Assembly: GCA_002372775.1 (NCBI GenBank)
Contig: DFIJ01000073.1
Coordinates: 1-19,553, forward strand
Direction of reading: 5' to 3'
DNA: 19,553 nt
Source: Christensenella sp. UBA3700
Lineage (GTDB): Bacteria; Bacillota; Clostridia; Christensenellales; UBA3700
The position numbers were made by a program, and so were the translations under genes. Below are positions 8,196-14,810 of this stretch, piece after piece. Position 1 is the stretch's first letter, and each line of letters opens with the position of its first letter. Under the pieces are notes generated by a model. It worked only from the letters and a program-made list of their open reading frames with translations. It was not told the DNA's origin and ran no database searches.

Positions 8196-9296
8196 ATGGA
8201 TAATATTAAACCTACACCCCAGGTAAATCCTGCAAATGTTAATGGAGGTAAGACAGTAGCTGAGAATACTGCTGCTAAAGAAGCCGAACTTAATGAGCCA
8301 TATCTTGATAAGCGTACTGTGACTATTGCTCCTGTACAACTTTTCTCAGCTTATCGTAACGCTAACAAAGCTAGCATTGGTCCTCGTAAGACTGTGATTG
8401 GAAGTTCTATTAACTCTAGTCGCATTCTTTCGTCTAATAAGGGTGAAGTTGAGGCTTATTTCCCTGAACTTATCGGTATATCTCCAAGTCATCAAGAATT
8501 TACATCTCATGTTAAGGCTTACCTTAATAATATTTCTTTCAATGTTAACGAGAAGGGTACTCCTCTGAATATCTCTTTCCGTTATAATCATAAGAAAGAT
8601 TATTTAAAGATTAAGGAACAAGAAGATAAGATTAATGCCAAACGAGATGCTGTTGCTAGAAATAACACATCTGCTATTAAGGATGCTATTAAGGTTTGGG
8701 TAACTGAAATTAATGAACTCGAATCAACTAAATATCTATATGGTCGCCCAGAAAATATTGAAGAATATCTTATTTATCGTCATTGTATTCTTTATCGTGA
8801 CGTAGCTAAGGATATTTCTTTGATTAATTCAGATGCTTCCCTTAGGTTCTATATCCGTGATGAAAATAAAGAAGCAGAGCGTGCTAAGAGGCTTGTTGAT
8901 GAACGTCGTAAAGCTATGCGTAACTTCCTTGCACTTGAGGCTAGTGACAAGAAACGTAATGCTGTTTACATTCAAATGATTGTTAATAATAACGGCAATG
9001 TTGGTGAAGCTATGCTTAAGTCTGCAGACGAACAAGTTTCTGCTCTTATGTCTTTCCTTAATGAAAGTCCTGATAAGTTCAACAACTTGTTTGAGGATAA
9101 GAATGTTGAAATGAAGGCATTTATCGAAAGTCTTATTTCTAGAGGTGAGCTTATACGTCCAGAATACAATCAACAGATTTCTACGGCTGATGGTACATTT
9201 ATTGGTAGTAATATGAATGAGGCAGTAGCTTATTTCAATAATCCTAATAATAAGAATGTACTGGAAGCAATGCAGAACAAATATAAGTTATTCTAA
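8196..9296 (+). CDS. Virion structural protein after the capsid gene, 366 aa
   Basis: Directly downstream of the capsid gene in the same unit. The N-terminus is polar and proline-containing (MDNIKPTPQVNPANVNGGKT), followed by LDKRTVTIAPVQLFSAYRNA and VEAYFPELIGISPSHQEFTS, a layout I associate with a conserved crAss-like protein. Two highly charged helical stretches follow (about 135-160 and 225-255), and the C-terminus ends EAMQNKYKLF. There is no signal peptide or membrane segment. It may be a capsid-associated or head-completion protein that binds the capsid through its flexible N-terminus. The gene is certain and its structural role likely from context; its precise position in the virion is not known from sequence. 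Confidence 0.68.
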   Translation: MDNIKPTPQVNPANVNGGKTVAENTAAKEAELNEPYLDKRTVTIAPVQLFSAYRNANKASIGPRKTVIGSSINSSRILSSNKGEVEAYFPELIGISPSHQEFTSHVKAYLNNISFNVNEKGTPLNISFRYNHKKDYLKIKEQEDKINAKRDAVARNNTSAIKDAIKVWVTEINELESTKYLYGRPENIEEYLIYRHCILYRDVAKDISLINSDASLRFYIRDENKEAERAKRLVDERRKAMRNFLALEASDKKRNAVYIQMIVNNNGNVGEAMLKSADEQVSALMSFLNESPDKFNNLFEDKNVEMKAFIESLISRGELIRPEYNQQISTADGTFIGSNMNEAVAYFNNPNNKNVLEAMQNKYKLF

Positions 9297-9308
9297 ATAT
9301 TCTGAGTT

Positions 9309-10139
9309 ATGACAATAGCGGAAATGCACGTATGGTTTAGACAATATGCTACTCAAATGGGTATGCAGAATGTTCGTGCAATCCTTCCCGAACAGATTGA
9401 CACTCTCATCAATACGTCTATTAAGGACACTATTGATGAGGTGGTCAATCGTAATGTCGGAACAACTAACGATAGAATCATTACGGATAACGCTAAACTC
9501 GCTAACATTAATGCACTTCGTACACTATATAAAGTAAAAACGTATACTGTTCCTAATGGAGGTACTGTTAATTCTTATAAGAATTCTCCTCTTACATTGG
9601 ACTCAGATACTATGCTTGGTACAGCTAAAGCATTATATTTTGTTGATTTCTCTATTAGATACCAAAATAGTGATGGTCAATCAGCTACTACTACAAGATG
9701 GTTCCCAATTCGTATTATAGATGATGCTTACCTTGCTGACGTTCTTAACGATTGGGTTCTTTCTCCTCGTATGCGTACTCCAGTTATGGTAGTATATGCA
9801 AAGGATAATTCTGTAGAAGCTAGTACTTTGGAAATCTATTTAGGTGAGAATGATGCTACAGGTATGTCTACTTTAGCAGACTCTCTTACTGTTAAAGATG
9901 TCAGAATGTCTTATATTAAGAAGCCTAATGAAGTTAAGTATTTAACTGATATTGGCGGAACTAACGTAGATTCTGATCTTCCTGAGCAACTTCAAATTCC
10001 TATGCTTAAGCATGCAGTTGACCTTTATAGAGTTTCTATCCAAGGTTCTCTGTATGCTAATCAACAGAATGCTCAACAAAATCAACAAGAGCTTGTTAGA
10101 AATAATGCTCGTCCTGATAATGATGGTTATCAATCTTAA
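9309..10139 (+). CDS. Head-tail connector candidate, 276 aa
   Basis: It starts 12 bases after the previous stop. The N-terminal ~60 residues look helical (MTIAEMHVWFRQYATQMGMQ, then LPEQIDTLINTSIKDTIDEV), as in several crAss-like neck proteins. The middle is beta-rich (YFVDFSIRYQN, TTRWFPIRIID, TPVMVVYAKD, VEASTLEIYLG), and the C-terminus returns to helix with a Q/N-rich tail (YANQQNAQQNQQELVRNN). Helix-beta-helix order and a place after the capsid genes fit a connector, ring or tail-completion protein, but no decisive motif is seen. It could equally be another capsid accessory. It has no signal or membrane segment. Confidence 0.55.
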   Translation: MTIAEMHVWFRQYATQMGMQNVRAILPEQIDTLINTSIKDTIDEVVNRNVGTTNDRIITDNAKLANINALRTLYKVKTYTVPNGGTVNSYKNSPLTLDSDTMLGTAKALYFVDFSIRYQNSDGQSATTTRWFPIRIIDDAYLADVLNDWVLSPRMRTPVMVVYAKDNSVEASTLEIYLGENDATGMSTLADSLTVKDVRMSYIKKPNEVKYLTDIGGTNVDSDLPEQLQIPMLKHAVDLYRVSIQGSLYANQQNAQQNQQELVRNNARPDNDGYQS

Positions 10140-10155
10140 ATTAATTTTATAACAA

Positions 10156-11103
10156 ATGAAACAGTTACTTATTGTAAATAGTGCTAAGGCTGTCAAGACT
10201 GGTGTTGCCGATGACTTGACTGTTCTTGATGCAGGTCAGATTGGTTTCTTCCATCTGAGTCCTGATGCTTCAGGTGCTAACGAAGGTAAAGTTACATTCT
10301 TTAATACAAAGCCTACTGAGAACTTTGGTATTGCTTTGGGTAGAGGTGCTAATGTTCCTGCTTTCGTAATTCCTGAGGTAGATATTAATACCCTTAACGT
10401 TAACTTTGCTGCTCCTGTTGCTGGTAAAAAGTTCAAGGGTGAGATTACTATTCCTGCTCCTGCAGAAGGTGATGATTTCACTCTGACTATTGTTAAGAAG
10501 GGTACTGTTCCTGGAGAACGTTATCAGTGGAATGTTACTGATACTCGTCGTGTTGGTAAGTCTATGTCTGCTGCTGATATGGCTAAGTCTCTTGGCGATC
10601 AACTTCAGGCTATTGCTGATGCAGGTTCTCTTAACATCGCAGTTACTGTAGCTTCTGCTAAGATTACTGTTGATGGTCTTAACTTTGGTGAGCAGTTTAA
10701 TCTTCTGGCTGGCGATGACCTGTTTGGTACAACTGTAACAATTACTGAGGCTGAGCCTAACATTGGCGATACAGCTTATATTCAGGATTTGGCTCAGCGT
10801 TGTGCTGCAGGCAAGGGCTTTGTATATCTTGACCAGGCTTCTAAGGATATCTATCCTGGTTATCCTGAGGTTGTAGAGCAGATTGCACAGGCTGATATTG
10901 CTACTAAGGGTTACACTGTATTTAATCTTCGCTTTGCTACTAAGCGTGAGAGCGGTAAGACTGGTGACGAACAAGTTTGGCAGTATGTACATATTGCAGT
11001 ACCTACTAACAATGCTAGTTTGGATACTATTAAGGCTATTCTTGAACAGCCTGTTTTACCAAATGTTCCTGCTGAAGAAGCAAACAATGACGAGAATCCT
11101 TAA
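10156..11103 (+). CDS. Abundant virion protein, possible auxiliary capsid protein, 315 aa
   Basis: This protein is rich in small residues and beta-strand patterns (VADDLTVLDAGQIGFFHLSP, VDINTLNVNFAAPVAGKKFK, DFTLTIVKK) and ends in a short acidic tail (PAEEANNDENP). It has no membrane segment and no enzyme motif. Codon choice resembles the major capsid gene (CAG, CTG, AAG, TTC more often than in the small genes nearby), which suggests high expression. That, with its position, fits a capsid decoration protein; a tail-tube-like protein is the main alternative. The start ATG follows a normal A/T-rich leader. The next gene is separated by a 36-base gap that forms a strong hairpin. Confidence 0.6.
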   Translation: MKQLLIVNSAKAVKTGVADDLTVLDAGQIGFFHLSPDASGANEGKVTFFNTKPTENFGIALGRGANVPAFVIPEVDINTLNVNFAAPVAGKKFKGEITIPAPAEGDDFTLTIVKKGTVPGERYQWNVTDTRRVGKSMSAADMAKSLGDQLQAIADAGSLNIAVTVASAKITVDGLNFGEQFNLLAGDDLFGTTVTITEAEPNIGDTAYIQDLAQRCAAGKGFVYLDQASKDIYPGYPEVVEQIAQADIATKGYTVFNLRFATKRESGKTGDEQVWQYVHIAVPTNNASLDTIKAILEQPVLPNVPAEEANNDENP

Positions 11104-11112
11104 ATTAAGTAA

Positions 11113-11144
11113 TCCATCATCTCTTCTACGGGGGAGGTGATGGA
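11113..11144 (+). promoter_or_regulatory. Stem-loop burying the start codon of the next gene
   Basis: TCCATCATCTC (11113-11123) pairs with GAGGTGATGGA (11134-11144): 11 base pairs, one of them T-G, with loop TTCTACGGGG. The 3' arm contains both candidate start codons, GTG at 11137 and ATG at 11140. No T-run follows, so it is not a usual terminator. The loop and 3' arm include a copy of the 15-bp motif seen at 5596-5610. Confidence 0.7.
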
Positions 11145-11784
11145 CTTAATACTTAATGTTATGAATGACTTTCAAACAGTAAACGATATTGTTAATGAAA
11201 GTGTTCGAAATTCTTCTTATTACACTGTAGCTATTTCAAGTTGTGTGTTTATTCTTTATACTTTAATTGTTCAACTTATTGGATATTTTAAAGGAAAAGC
11301 TAAAAACAAACCTCTTATAGAAATGGCTGAGGCTATAAAAGAAAACACTGAAAATGTAGTTAGACTAAATGGTGTTTTAGATAAAACTTTACAAGGTGCA
11401 GAGAAAAAGAAAGTTCGTCAATGTGAGAGTGCTATAGATTTAGCTTTTAAAGCTTCATCTTTGCGGATAATTCAAGAAGCTGCTTCTATTATTGCTCACA
11501 ATAATATTGATAAGAACAGAGAGTTTATCGTTGGTAATATTAACAAACTTGTTAGTAACGAATATTATAGACTATACTCTGCTTTAGCAATTTATGAAAT
11601 TAACGATGTAAATGTAGCAAGTAGACTAAAAGAAGAATGGATTAAAGAAATAGCTGATAACCTAGTAGATATTATTTACAACGGTCAAGATGCTATGACT
11701 AGAATTACTCAAGTTAATAACAGACTTAATGTTTGTGTTAATGAGTATTCAACTTACATTAACAATAAGACATTTAATACATAA
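11140..11784 (+). CDS. Membrane-anchored helical protein, 214 aa
   Basis: One hydrophobic segment near residues 25-47 (YTVAISSCVFILYTLIVQLI) follows a short polar N-terminus, then a basic step (GYFKGKAKNKP) and a long helical domain (ENTENVVRLNGVLDKTLQGA), as in a single-pass inner-membrane protein. I do not recognise a family. It could be a spanin-like, holin-associated or virion membrane-contact protein, all speculative. The frame could start at GTG 11137, ATG 11140 or ATG 11161. I chose 11140, and this choice matters because the first two lie within the stem-loop just described. The next gene follows after five bases. Confidence 0.62.
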   Translation: MDLILNVMNDFQTVNDIVNESVRNSSYYTVAISSCVFILYTLIVQLIGYFKGKAKNKPLIEMAEAIKENTENVVRLNGVLDKTLQGAEKKKVRQCESAIDLAFKASSLRIIQEAASIIAHNNIDKNREFIVGNINKLVSNEYYRLYSALAIYEINDVNVASRLKEEWIKEIADNLVDIIYNGQDAMTRITQVNNRLNVCVNEYSTYINNKTFNT

Positions 11785-11789
11785 GGTTT

Positions 11790-12026
11790 ATGTTATACGA
11801 TGCCGAAAAGAAACAAGATATGCTAGATACTCTTAATAATAGAGTATCTAGCATTGTTGATGTTTGTGTGTCACTTATCCAAGAGGGTTATATTCCTAAT
11901 AAGAATAAATTTAATAAACTTTCTTGGACTACAATTATGATTGGCGCATTTGATAACATCGATGTTCTTTCTGTCGAACAACATAATAAACTTGAAACTT
12001 TATATAATAAAGTGATGACATTATGA
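11790..12026 (+). CDS. Small protein, 78 aa, with stem-loop inside the gene
   Basis: It reads MLYDAEKKQDMLDTLNNRVS then SIVDVCVSLIQEGYIPNKNK, a helical soluble protein with no recognised domain. It lies five bases after the membrane-anchored protein, and its TGA overlaps the next ATG (ATGA, 12023-12026). Codons 11-22 coincide with a perfect 14-bp inverted repeat at 11820-11854 that starts at an in-frame ATG (M11), so a shorter 68-aa product starting there is conceivable. Its place before the fibre genes could mean an assembly role, but nothing shows it. Confidence 0.62.
   Translation: MLYDAEKKQDMLDTLNNRVSSIVDVCVSLIQEGYIPNKNKFNKLSWTTIMIGAFDNIDVLSVEQHNKLETLYNKVMTL
11820..11854 (+). repeat. Perfect 14-bp inverted repeat (stem-loop) inside the 78-aa gene
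   Basis: ATGCTAGATACTCT (11820-11833) is the exact reverse complement of AGAGTATCTAGCAT (11841-11854), with a 7-base A/T loop. It begins 30 bases after the start codon. No T-run follows, so a terminator is unlikely. Confidence 0.85.
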
Positions 12027-12751
12027 GTTACAGAAAAGAAGTTATTCCTGAGTATATTTATCTAACTATTCCTGCTGAATATGTTTGTGTCTATCATCGT
12101 ATTATGGCTATGCTAGCTGATTACGGTGAAGATATGCTAAAAGATTGTAAAGCAAATTGTACTGATAGAAATAGTGGTGCTATTGAATGTTTTAATATGT
12201 TTAATGCTGCTTGTGCTGCAAGACTTCTTGGTCAAGAAAAGAAAGCACAACTTATTATTAATTATATTAAAGCTAAGATAAATCAGATATACAAAGGTAA
12301 AGATAATTCAACAAGCTATGTATTTCCTATCGATGAAAATGGAAAACTTAAAGCTTTTGTTAGTTGTAATGATAGACCTCGTTTTTGGATTAACGAAGAG
12401 GAAGATTTGATGAAACAAAATCAAGGTCTTGGTTTTGAAGAAGATTATTCAATTGACGATGAAAACGGAGAAGGCAGTTATGTTTATCCTTTTGATTTTG
12501 ATTGTGAAGCTTCTTACTCTAACGGAAAGATAACTACTAAACTTGTATATTATATTGATGGTGTGCCTATGCCAAATTATGAATATGCAAATGTTGAGGT
12601 AGATTATTATATTGATGAACATTATGTTCCTAACTTATCTGAATATACTGTGACTAATCCTAGTAGTGTTAAACTCAGAGTTACAGCTTATTATAATGGT
12701 GGAACTATGACACATAATTATGTAATTGCGACTTATGAAACTACAACTTGA
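12023..12751 (+). CDS. Virion adaptor candidate with Ig-like C-terminus, 242 aa
   Basis: Residues about 1-95 form a helical, cysteine-containing domain (PAEYVCVYHRIMAMLADYGE, then NCTDRNSGAIECFNMFNAAC). An acidic linker follows (about 130-158), then a beta-rich C-terminal domain (GKITTKLVYYIDGVPMPNYE, ending RVTAYYNGGTMTHNYVIATY) resembling an immunoglobulin-type fold by its strand pattern. A helical base with an Ig-like head suits an adaptor that joins fibres to capsid or tail. It lies between an overlapping upstream gene (ATGA) and an overlapping downstream fibre gene, whose ATG at 12735 is inside this one. The domain call is by eye and no family name is given. Confidence 0.58.
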   Translation: MSYRKEVIPEYIYLTIPAEYVCVYHRIMAMLADYGEDMLKDCKANCTDRNSGAIECFNMFNAACAARLLGQEKKAQLIINYIKAKINQIYKGKDNSTSYVFPIDENGKLKAFVSCNDRPRFWINEEEDLMKQNQGLGFEEDYSIDDENGEGSYVYPFDFDCEASYSNGKITTKLVYYIDGVPMPNYEYANVEVDYYIDEHYVPNLSEYTVTNPSSVKLRVTAYYNGGTMTHNYVIATYETTT

Positions 12752-13724
12752 TGAACTAGGACACGTTACTATTAATGTAGAGGATTGGGATATTAATCTT
12801 CCTTTCCCTAGATTGACTCTTACTACTGATTATAGTACTTGGATTACTTATATTAGTCGTAAAGCTGTACCTGCTGGAACTCCAATCACTGATATTAAAT
12901 ATTGGAAACCCATAGGTAGAATACATAACGATATTGTATTTGATTACGATAAATTTAAACAAGAAGTTATTGCTAAACTTGGTGCGTTTGGTGCTATAAT
13001 TAACGCTCTAGCAAAACGTATTGATGATTTAGAAACTCAAATGCAATCGTTCCTTGCTACTGCTAGTGGTGGAGAAGCTTTCAGTACAATGTATGGTAAT
13101 AGTAATGTGATGGGTGTTACTCAGAAGACTCTTACTGAAACTATTAATGGACTTTATCAGCTTATCTTTGATACTCTTGGAATTGAAGTCGGTGATGTAC
13201 AAATTAGTATTACTCCTGATAGTTTCTTTAGTAATGAAGCTGCTGTTGTAAACATTGCTGCTACTGCTGATTATTGTCTATTTGACTTTGTTAAAGTTTA
13301 CTTTAATGGAGAAAAAGTTATTGAAGAAACTTCTGTTGCTACTTTCTCAGAAGATAGAACTATTGGTGGAACAACTACTATTAAAGTTGAGGCTCAAGTT
13401 CTTGGTAAACTTTATACTTACGAAAAGACTGTAACTATGGCTTCAGATTTCTTTATTGGCGCAGGTGCTACTTATGAAGATGTTTATAATCCTCAGTATA
13501 CTAAACCTTATGATGGTGATCCTACAGGAAGTTATACTATTGAAGTAGAAGAAGGTCAGAGAATTATTATCATTCTTCCTACTGCTGATGTATCTAAGAT
13601 TGAACAAATTGAAATGAATGATTTCAATATTCCTATGGATACTACTACTTTTGGAATTTACACAGCTTACACAAGTTTAAATACTTATCAAGCTGGAACT
13701 TATACAATTGATATTAATTATTAA
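12735..13724 (+). CDS. Trimeric fibre protein with shared C-terminal domain, 329 aa
   Basis: I chose the ATG at 12735 (MKLQLDELGHVTINVEDWDI); the frame extends upstream only to a TTG. Residues about 29-60 (YSTWITYISRKAVPAGTPIT, then YWKPIG) form a small aromatic module common in Bacteroidetes phage fibres, similar in pattern to carbohydrate-binding module 5/12. A helical stretch follows (about 70-140; KRIDDLETQMQSFL, TQKTLTETINGLYQLI), which probably trimerises, then an Ig-like domain (about 150-235). A C-terminal domain from about 238 (FFIGAGATYEDVYN to the end) also ends the collagen-like protein at 14811-16547. It is likely a head or tail fibre. It overlaps the upstream gene by 17 bases. 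Confidence 0.7.
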   Translation: MKLQLDELGHVTINVEDWDINLPFPRLTLTTDYSTWITYISRKAVPAGTPITDIKYWKPIGRIHNDIVFDYDKFKQEVIAKLGAFGAIINALAKRIDDLETQMQSFLATASGGEAFSTMYGNSNVMGVTQKTLTETINGLYQLIFDTLGIEVGDVQISITPDSFFSNEAAVVNIAATADYCLFDFVKVYFNGEKVIEETSVATFSEDRTIGGTTTIKVEAQVLGKLYTYEKTVTMASDFFIGAGATYEDVYNPQYTKPYDGDPTGSYTIEVEEGQRIIIILPTADVSKIEQIEMNDFNIPMDTTTFGIYTAYTSLNTYQAGTYTIDINY

Positions 13725-13736
13725 AATTGAAAAGAT

Positions 13737-14120
13737 ATGAGTAATGTAATAGCTCCAGGTAGTTCGGCTGATGTTAATGTTAGAGTGACTGCTTTAACTA
13801 CTAATCCGAATGTGCCTGTTACATATAAAACAATTATTCTTAAAAAGAATCTTGTTAATGGAGTTAATACTCTTACACAAGAAATGATGTCTGCTACTAA
13901 TACTAAGTATGTAGTTAAATATGATTATGTGCTTGGAGAAAATATTACTGTACCTGCAGGATGTATTTTAGAGTTCGATGGTGGTAGTATTGCAAATTCT
14001 ACTGGAAATAGTTATACTTTAACAGGTACTACAACTAAAGTAGTTAACTTATATAATTATACTATTTTTTCTGATGTTACTCCTACAGGAATTACAACTT
14101 TTACAGGATTGTATGAATAA
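13737..14120 (+). CDS. Short spike-cap-like protein, 127 aa
   Basis: Residues 55-86 (TKYVVKYDYVLGENITVPAG, then CILEFDGGSI) align with residues 56-86 of the 603-aa spike (NKIYVIHDDFVLSNNVTIPS, then DCVLDFEGGSI). This motif usually caps a beta-helix in Bacteroidetes phage spikes, yet here the protein stops about 40 residues later without a helix. It may be a stand-alone structural cap, or the start of an older spike whose rest was lost. The first 50 residues (MSNVIAPGSSADVNVRVTAL) are unlike the 603-aa protein and could be an attachment region. A small overlapping gene follows in another frame. Confidence 0.65.
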   Translation: MSNVIAPGSSADVNVRVTALTTNPNVPVTYKTIILKKNLVNGVNTLTQEMMSATNTKYVVKYDYVLGENITVPAGCILEFDGGSIANSTGNSYTLTGTTTKVVNLYNYTIFSDVTPTGITTFTGLYE

Positions 14121-14211
14121 TAAAGAAGATAAAGTTACTAATAGTAATATGCCTTATAGAAATCTAACTTCTAAAGAGTATATTAATAAAATTAAGAATG
14201 GAGAAATATGA
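14113..14211 (+). CDS. Micro-protein, 32 aa, coupled on both sides
   Basis: It reads MNNKEDKVTNSNMPYRNLTS then KEYINKIKNGEI. Its ATG lies inside the end of the 127-aa gene and its TGA overlaps the ATG of the next gene (ATGA at 14208-14211). It exactly fills what would otherwise be an 87-base gap. An internal in-frame ATG could give a 20-aa form. No function is recognised; the overlaps are the evidence for translation. Confidence 0.5.
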   Translation: MNNKEDKVTNSNMPYRNLTSKEYINKIKNGEI

Positions 14212-14456
14212 CATACAAAGAAGAAAGTTATGTTCTTGATACTCTTATAGAGATACAAGAAACTATTAGAAGTCCTGAGTTTAAACAACTTATAAAAGAA
14301 ACTCACGAGAATAATATTATGCTACGACAAATAATTAAAGTTATTAATACTTGGATTAGACATCATCCACAAGAAAATGCTAATGATTTTAATATGAATG
14401 TAATGGCTAATCTTGTTAGTAACGGACTTGATTTTAATAAAATATTTAGAAGATAA
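14208..14456 (+). CDS. Helical protein, 82 aa, unknown
   Basis: It reads MTYKEESYVLDTLIEIQETI and continues with charged helical stretches (FKQLIKETHENNIMLRQIIK), ending GLDFNKIFRR. It has no signal peptide or membrane helix. It is coupled to its neighbours at both ends: ATGA with the micro-gene upstream and TAATG with the putative holin downstream (14454-14458). Co-translation with a small membrane protein raises the possibility of a lysis or membrane-linked partner, but I recognise no family. Confidence 0.6.
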   Translation: MTYKEESYVLDTLIEIQETIRSPEFKQLIKETHENNIMLRQIIKVINTWIRHHPQENANDFNMNVMANLVSNGLDFNKIFRR

Positions 14457-14776
14457 TGGAGATACTAAGTAATACAATACAAACTACTCTTGAAAGTTTT
14501 GACTTTGCATTTTGTATCATAGTTAATGTTCTAACTTATCTTATAATTAGACTTATCAATGATAGAAATGGACACAAAGATTTAACAACTTGGAGTAAAA
14601 GACTTGTGTTGTTGTTGGTAATTCTTTCTATAGGGGTGCTATACTATCTATTAGGTAATGATACTAGAACTATTTTAAACAGTGCTATTCTTGCTCCTGT
14701 TTTTTGGTCTTGGATTATGAAACCTATTTGTAAGCATTTCAAAGTTGATTATAAGAATGTTAATCTCTTTGATTAG
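14456..14776 (+). CDS. Small membrane protein, possible holin, 106 aa
   Basis: Three hydrophobic segments are visible, roughly residues 16-34 (FAFCIIVNVLTYLIIRLI), 47-66 (RLVLLLVILSIGVLYYLLG) and 74-90 (LNSAILAPVFWSWIMK), with charged residues between and a basic, polar tail. Length and layout fit a holin with two or three helices, which forms lesions in the inner membrane to time lysis; many other small phage membrane proteins look the same. It is coupled upstream (TAATG). A G-rich motif copy lies inside the gene (14625-14643), and a reverse-orientation copy overlaps its TAG stop (14772-14791). Confidence 0.55.
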   Translation: MEILSNTIQTTLESFDFAFCIIVNVLTYLIIRLINDRNGHKDLTTWSKRLVLLLVILSIGVLYYLLGNDTRTILNSAILAPVFWSWIMKPICKHFKVDYKNVNLFD

Positions 14777-14804
14777 CACGCCCGTAGAAGAAATGTATAA
14801 TTAG
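14757..14804 (+). pseudogene. Micro-frame encoding STPVEE, possible gene-start remnant
   Basis: A 15-codon frame, MLISLISTPVEEMYN, overlaps the end of the membrane protein gene. ISTPVEE matches the first residues of the HTH protein at 19071 (MISTPVEKIV), which also starts inside the end of a membrane protein gene. It may be what is left of a similar regulator replaced by the collagen-like gene, or only a copy of the G-rich DNA motif. Confidence 0.25.
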
Positions 14805-14810
14805 ATTATT

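Noticed and set aside
14774..14799. Stop-codon reassignment (TAG read as an amino acid), as in some crAss-like phages
   Set aside because: TAG ends the 106-aa and 40-aa genes close to where other genes start, and the large genes contain no in-frame TAG, so nothing requires recoding in this window.
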